The notes under the pieces are model-generated. The model did no database searches and was not told the origin of the DNA. It saw nothing but the letters and a program-made list of their open reading frames with translations. Shown one piece after another: positions 8,324 through 14,810 of a stretch of DNA of 23,524 bases (position 1 is its first letter; each line of letters starts with the position of its first letter). The DNA is from 2-12-FULL-40-12 sp964518135. Its GTDB lineage: Bacteria; Patescibacteriota; Minisyncoccia; Minisyncoccales; 2-12-FULL-40-12. The DNA lies in assembly GCA_964518135.1 (NCBI GenBank), contig CAZFEY010000008.1:1-23524 (forward strand), given 5' to 3'. A program made the position numbers and the translations under genes.

Positions 8324-9154
8324 TTAATTATCTATGTTATCAATTATTTTTTCAGCTAGAATTTCTGGCATTTTTCTTTCAAGATCATGATCACCGCCCT
8401 TTATTGTAACCATTTTAGAACCAGTTATCATTTTNNNNNNNNNNATCCATTAAAGCATTGCATTCCAAGTGAGCAGGATTTTATTAGTTTTAATGCCTAA
8501 TCTTAATAGCATAACATCGTCCCTATCCCCCCATATGATAACGGTTGACAAAGAAATCAATCCAAGCTCTTTGCTAAGATCTTCTTGAATTATATTTAGA
8601 TAAGTTTCTTTTAATGCGCCTCGGGTGGCGAGATAATCGCTTTTTCCGACGATGTACTTATAAAATCCACGGCGCAATATTCCATAAAACGGCAAAAAAG
8701 ATAAAGAATTAAAAACTTTTGCAAATAGTTTCAGAACTCTTTTTCTAAAAGAATCTTCCCTAAAACAACTAGCTCCTACCAAGAAAAGCTTTTTAATATC
8801 GTTGTTCTGGCTATGAATAGCTGCGTATTTAGCAGCTACAGCACCTCCAAAAGAATGACCCAAAAGATAAAATTCTTCAATAGATAAATTTTCGACAAAA
8901 GATTTCAGAAAATCACAGTAATTTTGAATATACCAAGGTTTTGAAGGTAATTGGCTTTTACCAAAACCGGGAAGGTCAGGAACGATGACTCGAAAATCAT
9001 GCTTTGAAATTAATTCCGCTACTTTTATCCATCTATCCGATCTTGACAGCCAGCCATGTAAAATCAAAAAAGGCATGCCTTGCCCTATTGTCTTATAGCT
9101 AATATCTAAGCCATTTATTGTGGCATTTTTTTCCTCTATTATTCCAGTATCCAT
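8324..9154 (-). CDS. Alpha/beta-hydrolase fold protein, interrupted by assembly gap
   Basis: An alpha/beta hydrolase with HGWLSRSDRW (oxyanion region, about 33-42), nucleophile elbow GHSFGG (Ser101) and WGDRDD (acid Asp near 212). The open frame stops at 8450, just before ten Ns. Beyond the gap, the same phase reads KMITGSKMVTIKGGDHDLE and on to a TAA at 8326-8324, supplying the catalytic His (GGDHD). The real gene therefore runs to 8324, one base before the MurF-like start. The drawn acid-to-His distance (about 44 residues) is well above the roughly 25-30 usual for the fold, so bases beside the gap are probably wrong. SerS ends 3 bp upstream, and an AAAAGG overlapping its stop could serve as ribosome binding site. 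The substrate is unknown; hydrolases and esterases of this type are very diverse. Confidence 0.75.
8435..8444. other. Assembly gap (10 Ns)
   Basis: Ten Ns, most likely a fixed-length placeholder joining two contigs. It falls inside the alpha/beta hydrolase gene between the catalytic Asp and His. The 30-40 bases on its right side do not fit the protein and create the premature stop at 8450. Confidence 0.95.
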
Positions 9155-9157
9155 TGT

Positions 9158-10435
9158 TTACCTTTTAATAATTTTTAGTTTTGTATATTTTTGAAGAACT
9201 GCTGGAACTTTAACGCTACCATCCTTTTGTTGATAATTCTCGAGGATAGCAATTAATATTCTACCTATTGCAAAAGCAGTGCCATTTAAAGTATGTACAA
9301 AATGAGATTTATTGTCTTTACCCCGGTATTTTATATTCAATCCAACCGCCTGAAAATCAGTGCAATTCGAAGTGGAATGAGTTTCTCTGTAGCGGTTCTC
9401 CGACGGCAACCAAGTTTCTATGTCGTATTGAGACGCTGCTGGACGACCCATATCTCCGGTACATATTCTAACCACTCTGTATGGCAATTTTAATAATTGC
9501 ACTAATTCCTCTTCTATTGATAAGAGTAATTGGTGCTCTTTGACAGAATTCTCTGGTTTTGAAAAAATAACCATTTCTAATTTATCGAACTGATGGGCTC
9601 TAAATATGCCTTTTATATCTTTTCCATAAGAACCGGCTTCTCTTCTAAAACAAGTTGAAAACCCTACATATCTCAACGGCAAATCTCTTTCATTAATGAT
9701 TTCATTCGAATGCATTGCAACGAGAGATTGTTCCGATGTACCAGTTAAATATAAATTATCTTCTGGAATAATATATGCTTCTTTCTTTTCTGTTGCCTCC
9801 AAAAATCCTGTTCCAGCAGCTATATTTTCTTTAACCATAACAGGGGGTACGACAGGGATAAATCCCTTCTTAATCAATGCACGCAACACCAAATCAACCA
9901 GAGCGAATTCGATCAAAACAGCTGTATTTTTAAGATAATTAAATCTCGAACCAGAAATTTTAGCTGCTTTTTCAACATCAATTAAATTCAAGTATTCACC
10001 AATTTCCAAGTGATTTTTAGGTTGAAAATTAAATACAGTTTTTTTACCTACCTCTTTAACAACAACGTTGTCTTTGTCGTTAACTCCAATAGGAACATCT
10101 TCTAGCGGAATATTCGGTATGGAAGAAACCATCTTCCTTATATTTTCTTCGTACTCTTTTAGCGTAACTTTGAGTTTATTGCCGTCCTTTTCTAGATGAT
10201 CATCTAATTCCTGCATTTCGAGTATCATTTTTTTTCTTTCATGATCGTCTTTGGCGTGCGCTATCTTTTCTGACGCGATATTTTTTTGTGCCAACATATT
10301 TTCGATTGCTTTTAAATTTTCTCTGTATTTTTGATCAAGCCCTAAAATCTCATCTATATCAATATTCAACTGCCTTTTCTCGCAGCCTTTTTTCACTAAA
10401 TCCTTATTTTCTCTAATGAATTTTATATCTAGCAT
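9158..10435 (-). CDS. serS: Seryl-tRNA synthetase
   Basis: Charges tRNA-Ser with serine. At 425 residues it is the normal bacterial length. The N-terminus (MLDIKFIRENKD) leads into the long antiparallel coiled-coil tRNA-binding arm (about 30-105). The class II catalytic domain carries motif 2, FRREAGSYGKDIKGIFRAHQ, and the RETHSTSNCTDFQ segment with motif 3 near GTAFAIGRILIAILENYQ at the C-terminus. All catalytic blocks look intact. The ATG at 10435 lies 4 bp after a mini-ORF that copies its first six codons. LysS is upstream across a 182-bp region filled with repeats, so serS may be read from lysS or have its own promoter there. The hydrolase gene follows at 3 bp. Confidence 0.96.
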   Translation of the reverse strand: MLDIKFIRENKDLVKKGCEKRQLNIDIDEILGLDQKYRENLKAIENMLAQKNIASEKIAHAKDDHERKKMILEMQELDDHLEKDGNKLKVTLKEYEENIRKMVSSIPNIPLEDVPIGVNDKDNVVVKEVGKKTVFNFQPKNHLEIGEYLNLIDVEKAAKISGSRFNYLKNTAVLIEFALVDLVLRALIKKGFIPVVPPVMVKENIAAGTGFLEATEKKEAYIIPEDNLYLTGTSEQSLVAMHSNEIINERDLPLRYVGFSTCFRREAGSYGKDIKGIFRAHQFDKLEMVIFSKPENSVKEHQLLLSIEEELVQLLKLPYRVVRICTGDMGRPAASQYDIETWLPSENRYRETHSTSNCTDFQAVGLNIKYRGKDNKSHFVHTLNGTAFAIGRILIAILENYQQKDGSVKVPAVLQKYTKLKIIKR

Positions 10436-10439
10436 CTAA

Positions 10440-10475
10440 TTAAAATTCAGCGGTTTTAAATTTAATATCGAGCAT
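10440..10475 (-). CDS. Mini-ORF duplicating the serS N-terminus
   Basis: An ATG at 10475 opens an 11-codon frame, MLDIKFKTAEF, ending in TAA 4 bp before the serS ATG. Its first six codons give the same residues as SerS (MLDIKF), with three silent differences in 18 bases. It contains no Ser codons, so a classic attenuation leader is unlikely. It is either a fossil of a duplicated serS 5' end or a short upstream frame that feeds ribosomes to serS by reinitiation. It may not be expressed. Confidence 0.4.
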   Translation of the reverse strand: MLDIKFKTAEF

Positions 10476-10508
10476 TCTATATTCTACTTTCTACTTTCTA
10501 ATTTCTAT
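10474..10508. repeat. Degenerate 7-bp tandem repeat upstream of serS
   Basis: Five consecutive heptamers on the plus strand: ATTCTAT, ATTCTAC, TTTCTAC, TTTCTAA, TTTCTAT. The array sits between the left end of the lysS-end element and the mini-ORF before serS. The sequence class is non-coding here. A related array with the same TTTCTAC unit is inside the first glycosyltransferase gene. Confidence 0.75.
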
Positions 10509-10520
10509 TATTTCGGTTTC

Positions 10521-10627
10521 ACCCCGTTAGAAGTTTTTTATTATATGATTAGTTTTTTTTATTTTACATTATTAGTCCATCACAAAAATTTTTTGATAAA
10601 AATTTTACCAAGGACTTCTAACGGGGT
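10521..10627. mobile_element. 107-bp MITE-like element with 14-bp terminal inverted repeats
   Basis: ACCCCGTTAGAAGT at 10521-10534 is matched exactly in inverse by 10614-10627, enclosing 79 bp of very AT-rich DNA without a useful ORF. The three bases TTC flank both ends (10518-10520 and 10628-10630), a possible target duplication. The right arm supplies the last codons and TAG stop of lysS. Removing the element and one TTC gives lysS the ending ATGAAACCGAAATAA (MKPK then stop). This supports insertion of a short non-autonomous element, although a lone long-looped hairpin in the lysS 3' region remains possible. Confidence 0.5.
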
Positions 10628-12090
10628 TTCATCGTGGGAAATAATATTACCTCTCTTAGGCTGTGTGAATCAGTCAACAAAGCGGTTAATCTATCTATAC
10701 CCATACCGAATCCAGCAGCTGGAGGCATGCCATATTCCAATGCCTCGACAAAATCAATATCCATTCTTTGAGCATCTTCGAGTCCTTTTCTAAATAATCC
10801 TTCCTGTTCCTCAAATCTTTTTTTCTGCTCAATAGGATTGTTTAATTCGGAAAATGCATTAATCAATTCCCATCCGGCCACTATCAACTGGAAACTTTCG
10901 GCAATCTCTGGATTGCCTTGGCGCGCTTTCGCAAGCGGCTTCATTTCTATCGGATGATGAATCACGAAAACTGGATCCCATATCTTGGGCCTGCAGTATT
11001 TTTTATATATTTCATCGATTATTTTAGCCTTATTCCAGGCAGTTTCAACTATCAACCCAAGCTTTTTTGCTTCTTTTACTAAAGCATCTCGGTTAAGATA
11101 ATCTATGTCGAGTTTCGTGTAATTTTTTATTAAGTCGCGGTATTCAATTCTTTTCCAAGGGGTCTTAAAATTAATTTCTTTTCCCTCGTATACAATTTTA
11201 TTTCTGCCAAATACTTTTTTTAATAAATAAGAGAATAATTTTTCTGTTAATTTCATTAAGTCTTTATAATCGGCGTATGCCCAATAAAATTCCAGCATTG
11301 TAAAATCGGGATTATGTTGTCTATCCACGCCTTCGTTTCTAAAAACTCGGCCAATCTCATAAACTCTCTCAAACCCTCCAACGATTAAGCGTTTGAGAGG
11401 TAACTCCAAGGAAATTCGCAGATACATATCCAGATCGAAAGCATTAAGATGGGTAGAAAAAGGTTTAGCATCTGCCCCACCATAGATACCCTGCAATACC
11501 GGAGTTTCAACCTCTAAAAAGCCTTCCCCGTCAAGAAATTCGCGAATGGCTTTTGTAATAGCGGTTCGTTTCTCAAATTTTTCACGAACCTCTTTGTTAA
11601 AAATAAGATCTAAATAACGCTTACGAAAACGTTCTTCTTCGTCTTGTAGGCCATGCCATTTTTCTGGCAAAGGAAAAAGATTCTTAGTAAGAATCTTGAA
11701 ATTACTGACTTCAATAGTTTTCTCGCCCTTTTTGGTTTTGAAAAGCGTTCCTTTTATCTCGATAAAATCACCTATATCAAAATTATCCAGAAAAAAATTG
11801 TATCTATTCTCCCCGATTCCATCAGCCTTAATAAGCCCCTGCATTGAACCTGACTCATCGGCAATATCCAAGAAAGTAATTTTACCATGCCGTCTTAATG
11901 TTTTAATTCTACCGACTAAAATGATCTTTTTCTTGGACTTTTGTATCTTTGAAAAAAGATTCAGCGCAATATTAATATTACTAGTTCTTCCATTTTGTGA
12001 AGAATATGACGGATAAGCCGAAAAACCAGCCTTTTCAATGGCTTCTATTTTTTTTATCCTGGATATTATAACCTCTTTTATAACAGACAT
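10618..12090 (-). CDS. lysS: Lysyl-tRNA synthetase, class II
   Basis: Charges tRNA-Lys with lysine. It is 490 residues, the normal length for class II LysRS. An N-terminal OB-fold anticodon-binding domain (about 55-150, with KIILVGRIKTLRRHGKITFL) precedes a class II catalytic core with motif 1 near 180-200, motif 2 FRNEGVDRQHNPDFTMLEFY and motif 3 GFGMGIDRLTALL. All appear intact. The ATG at 12090 lacks a clear Shine-Dalgarno motif. The 146 bp upstream holds the pilin hairpin and a short AATCA/TGATT inverted repeat next to the start, but I see no convincing promoter, T-box or riboswitch. The C-terminus ends MKPR and its stop lies in the right arm of the terminal-inverted-repeat element, so the final residue may be insertion-derived. 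Confidence 0.96.
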   Translation of the reverse strand: MSVIKEVIISRIKKIEAIEKAGFSAYPSYSSQNGRTSNINIALNLFSKIQKSKKKIILVGRIKTLRRHGKITFLDIADESGSMQGLIKADGIGENRYNFFLDNFDIGDFIEIKGTLFKTKKGEKTIEVSNFKILTKNLFPLPEKWHGLQDEEERFRKRYLDLIFNKEVREKFEKRTAITKAIREFLDGEGFLEVETPVLQGIYGGADAKPFSTHLNAFDLDMYLRISLELPLKRLIVGGFERVYEIGRVFRNEGVDRQHNPDFTMLEFYWAYADYKDLMKLTEKLFSYLLKKVFGRNKIVYEGKEINFKTPWKRIEYRDLIKNYTKLDIDYLNRDALVKEAKKLGLIVETAWNKAKIIDEIYKKYCRPKIWDPVFVIHHPIEMKPLAKARQGNPEIAESFQLIVAGWELINAFSELNNPIEQKKRFEEQEGLFRKGLEDAQRMDIDFVEALEYGMPPAAGFGMGIDRLTALLTDSHSLREVILFPTMKPR

Positions 12091-12198
12091 ACAGTAATCA
12101 AATCTGATTTTCTTTAAAGATCGTAATTAAAAATACGCCAAAAATGCGCCTGACTAACGCCAAATCTGGAATAAATATTTAATTCTATTTATGCGAAT

Positions 12199-12227
12199 CC
12201 CCTGCTTGAATTTCAATCAAGCAGGGG
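12199..12227. terminator. Strong hairpin downstream of pilin gene
   Basis: CCCCTGCTTGA (12199-12209) pairs perfectly with TCAAGCAGGGG (12217-12227) around a 7-base loop. It lies 9 bp beyond the pilin stop. The T-run (CTTTTT, 12233-12238) is on the plus-strand side, so as an intrinsic terminator it points the wrong way for the pilin transcript. On the minus strand it could act as a 3' RNA-stabilising or processing stem, or be a T-poor terminator separating the pilin from lysS. Confidence 0.6.
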
Positions 12228-12236
12228 GGGATCTTT

Positions 12237-12698
12237 TTATCTTGTGACGCAAATGTCAGCTGCTTCTGGGGGAATCTGTGTATCTGTCGCGCAAATAGTA
12301 ATTCTACCGGTAGTAGCATCTCTAGCTATGGTGTAATCGGTATCGTAATCTGTGCAACTTGCATAGCTTCCGATCTGCGGATCAAACGGCATAGTTGAAA
12401 CGTACGTAGGAACTATGCAACCACAAATATCGTATTCTGTTCCATCATCAGTAGGATCATCTCCCATTGTTTTCGCGGTTGCCGGAATTGTACCTGCTGC
12501 ACAGTCAAAAGCACCCGCATTGTCTACAACGTTTTGATACACGGCATCCATAATGGTCGTTGTTCCGCTGTACCTGCTCGCGTTATTAGCTAAAGCGAAC
12601 TGACGAAAAGGATTAACGGCAATAATGGTGGCAGTAATCAAAATCACTAGAATACCAATAACTAACAATAGCTCGATCAAGGTGAAACCTCTCTGCAT
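12237..12698 (-). CDS. Type IV pilin-like protein, probable major pilin
   Basis: A 153-residue prepilin. The short leader MQRG is followed by FTLIELLLVIGILVILITAT, with cleavage predicted after G4 and the conserved Glu at mature position 5. The hydrophobic helix polymerises into the pilus shaft. The globular part has six cysteines (66, 92, 94, 115, 136, 150), enough for three disulfides outside the cell, and is rich in Asp/Thr. It stands apart from the minor pilin genes: 70 bp after pilM and closed by a hairpin, which fits a separately and strongly expressed major subunit. Its codons look less AT-rich than its neighbours. AT-rich promoter-like sequence precedes it but no single promoter is convincing. 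A pseudopilin role cannot be excluded. Confidence 0.85.
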   Translation of the reverse strand: MQRGFTLIELLLVIGILVILITATIIAVNPFRQFALANNASRYSGTTTIMDAVYQNVVDNAGAFDCAAGTIPATAKTMGDDPTDDGTEYDICGCIVPTYVSTMPFDPQIGSYASCTDYDTDYTIARDATTGRITICATDTQIPPEAADICVTR

Positions 12699-12768
12699 AA
12701 TCTTATTATTTAAATCTTTTTTTAGATTACTTTATATTTTATTCAATTTCGACCTTTGATAATATATA

Positions 12769-13848
12769 TTATATCTTTTTAATTAAGTTAATTCCAGATT
12801 GGAGTATGTTTTTAGACAATGCTCTTTGCGCTAAACCAATAGAGTTGGCAAAAAGAATGGGGTTGATTTTCGAAGCTTTTTCAAGATACTCTTTTCTTCT
12901 AAGAAGATTTATATTAATTTTTTCCCAAGGATCTTTTATTGCAACTTCAATTTTGAGATTTTCGCTTAAATAATCTGATAAAAACGGTATCTGTGCCGAA
13001 CCGCCAGTTAGGATAATCTGCTCTGGGGTTTTGCCTATCTTTTCCAGAGTATATTTATTGATTCTTTGAATCTCTTCTATGATAAGTTGAATCTCTTGTT
13101 GCAATATCAAGAATACCCTACCCTCTTTCGTATCTGGATTTAGCCCTGTTTCTACTTTCATTATCTCTGCCTCTGCAAAAGATACATTCATTTTCTCCGC
13201 AATGGCTGATGTAAAATTTCTCCCAGCCACAGGTACTAGCGTATCCAATCTTGATTTCTGCCCATCAAATAAGGAAACGCTAGTTGTTTCACTCCCAATA
13301 CTTAAGATCAATATCAATTTATTGTTCTTGCTCAATAGTGTCCTAGCCTGAGACCTTGAACCAACATCTAAAATCATAGGTTTAATTTTAGATAACTTCA
13401 ATGCTTCTAAATACTCGTCGGCTATTGCCTTAGAGCAAGCTGCTAAAAATACTTCTCTTTCGGGATATACTATAAAATCATAGTACAAATCCTTTAGCTC
13501 AAAAGGTAAAACTTCTGAAATTTCTTTTTTAATAAACTCAATCTTTTTCTCTTGCTTGATATTGTCTGGCAGCTGGAAAAAGTGAGTAAAAATATTGTAG
13601 TCTGGTAACGAAAATATACAGTATCTATTTCTTATCTTTCCAAAATCGGGATCCGCGACTAAGTCAGTGATTTGTTTGGATAATAATTGTTTATCTTTTA
13701 CTCTACCCTTCTCTATAGTGTCTTGTGTCAAAACTGCCTGCCCCATTGCGACAAGTCTTGGATTGATTTCTGAACCAACAAGCGAAATAACTTTTATAGA
13801 TTGAGTTGAAATATCAAGACCGAATGGTCTTTGTAGAAAATTGAACAT
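12769..13848 (-). CDS. pilM: Type IV pilus assembly protein PilM
   Basis: An actin-fold cytoplasmic protein of 359 residues that in model systems binds the N-terminus of PilN and connects the cytoplasmic and membrane parts of the pilus machine. The start reads MFNFLQRPFGLDISTQSIKVI, the phosphate-1-type motif of PilM. ILILSIGSETTSVSLFDG (about 172-189) and ILTGGSAQIPFLSDYL (about 279-294) form the remaining nucleotide-binding blocks. It lies 49 bp after the last minor pilin. Unusually, no pilN or pilO follows; the next gene is a pilin and then lysS. The gene ends in a TA-rich palindrome beside the stop (around 12757-12774). Confidence 0.9.
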   Translation of the reverse strand: MFNFLQRPFGLDISTQSIKVISLVGSEINPRLVAMGQAVLTQDTIEKGRVKDKQLLSKQITDLVADPDFGKIRNRYCIFSLPDYNIFTHFFQLPDNIKQEKKIEFIKKEISEVLPFELKDLYYDFIVYPEREVFLAACSKAIADEYLEALKLSKIKPMILDVGSRSQARTLLSKNNKLILILSIGSETTSVSLFDGQKSRLDTLVPVAGRNFTSAIAEKMNVSFAEAEIMKVETGLNPDTKEGRVFLILQQEIQLIIEEIQRINKYTLEKIGKTPEQIILTGGSAQIPFLSDYLSENLKIEVAIKDPWEKININLLRRKEYLEKASKINPILFANSIGLAQRALSKNILQSGINLIKKI

Positions 13849-13897
13849 AATTTTTATTTTTTGATATTTAAATACAGAGGGCGGGGTTTCGTTCCGC

Positions 13898-14284
13898 TCA
13901 AAAGTCGGCTACTTCCTCCCAAGACTGAACGACAATCTTTGGATGAATATTATTAACAACTACTTTTATCTTTGTGAAATAATTCTGGTAATTTCCCCTT
14001 GTCTGTATAATCCACGTTCCCTCAATGGGCAGAATGTTGCAATTCCCCCCCTCAACATCCATAGATTCATTACCCTGATAATTGGTATCGTTTTTCAATT
14101 TCATCAAAGCCTCTTCGGCGCATAAATTTGCTAAATAATAAGATTTTTCGGAAAAAACTTTTCCTAATTCCATATTCATCTCTCCTACGTTCAATTGGCT
14201 TATTGTAAGTCCAATAATCAAAGATATCGTTGCAACGATTAAAACAAACGTTAAAGCGGCGAACCCCCTGTATTCCTTAGTCAT
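13898..14284 (-). CDS. PilX-like minor pilin/pseudopilin
   Basis: A small prepilin-like protein with a leader MTKEYRG then FAALTFVLIVATISLIIGLT. The Gly before a Phe fits prepilin peptidase cleavage, but mature position 5 is Thr rather than Glu. This resembles PilX/GspK-type minor pilins, which often differ there. The rest is a short globular domain of about 100 residues with two Cys. I chose the ATG at 14284 rather than 14296: it lies in an ATGACTAA overlap with the stop of the preceding pilin gene, a typical coupled start, and gives a normal leader. Position in the minor pilin cluster supports a role in pilus initiation at the tip. Confidence 0.72.
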   Translation of the reverse strand: MTKEYRGFAALTFVLIVATISLIIGLTISQLNVGEMNMELGKVFSEKSYYLANLCAEEALMKLKNDTNYQGNESMDVEGGNCNILPIEGTWIIQTRGNYQNYFTKIKVVVNNIHPKIVVQSWEEVADF

Positions 14285-14774
14285 TATATAAAGCAACAGA
14301 TGTGGTTAGATTAATATTGGAACGATATGCTGAAATATTATCTGGATTAACACGACTCAATGCGATATCTACCTTTACTAACTCTGAATCCTCGCTATAA
14401 GACATATTGGTAAATTGCAAACTATCAATAAATACCTGACTTGTAGTTAACTGACTGATTATTCCTTCTCTTTCAATGATTAACCGTCCATTGTCTAGCC
14501 GGAAATTTACCTGACTAGAATCTGGCATTTCTAAAATAAGGCTATCAGAAGAAGATCCTTGTAGGGGTTGAATAATATTCTTAGCTTTTTTAATTTCTTG
14601 ATCCATCTTCGTAAAAATAAATCTGCCGTTATGTTGCAATTCCTGGTAAGAACTTTCTTTAGTGTATCCTAGGGCAATGTTCCAGAAAAATCCAGCGATA
14701 ACAATTAAGATAACGCCCAAAATCGATATGTAGATTAATAGCTCTATTAGTGTAAATCCCCTCTTGCTTTTCAT
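14277..14774 (-). CDS. PilW/GspJ-like minor pilin
   Basis: A prepilin with leader MKSKRG, cleavage before FTLIELLIYISILGVILIV and Glu at mature position 5. A helix continues into SSYQELQHNGRFIFTKMDQE, the pattern seen in PilW/GspJ minor pseudopilins. The beta-rich globular part includes LDNGRLIIEREG and repeated Ser/Asn-rich strands. The frame is open to an ATG at 14795, but the extra seven codons lie in a 7-bp tandem repeat and would lengthen the leader, so the ATG at 14774 is preferred. The stop overlaps the next gene by 8 bp. It probably forms part of the pilus tip complex with its three neighbours. Confidence 0.75.
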   Translation of the reverse strand: MKSKRGFTLIELLIYISILGVILIVIAGFFWNIALGYTKESSYQELQHNGRFIFTKMDQEIKKAKNIIQPLQGSSSDSLILEMPDSSQVNFRLDNGRLIIEREGIISQLTTSQVFIDSLQFTNMSYSEDSELVKVDIALSRVNPDNISAYRSNINLTTSVALYND

Positions 14775-14810
14775 GCTCTGTGTTTTATGTTTCATGTCTC
14801 ATGATTTATG
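14769..14810. repeat. Degenerate 7-bp tandem repeat between two pilin genes
   Basis: Six heptamers in register on the plus strand: TTTCATG, CTCTGTG, TTTTATG, TTTCATG, TCTCATG, ATTTATG. They span the whole junction between the PilV-like and PilW-like genes, including the stop codon of the first and the alternative start codons of the second. Confidence 0.75.

Noticed and set aside
12091..12198. Possible T-box, riboswitch or promoter upstream of lysS
   Set aside because: Only a short AATCA/TGATT inverted repeat and scattered GGCG motifs are visible; no T-box core, specifier stem or convincing -10 was found.
12755..12775. TA-rich palindrome at the pilM stop, considered as a promoter or operator for the pilin
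   Set aside because: Contains TATAAT-like sequence but lies about 65 bp from the pilin ATG without a good -35; too AT-rich to call.
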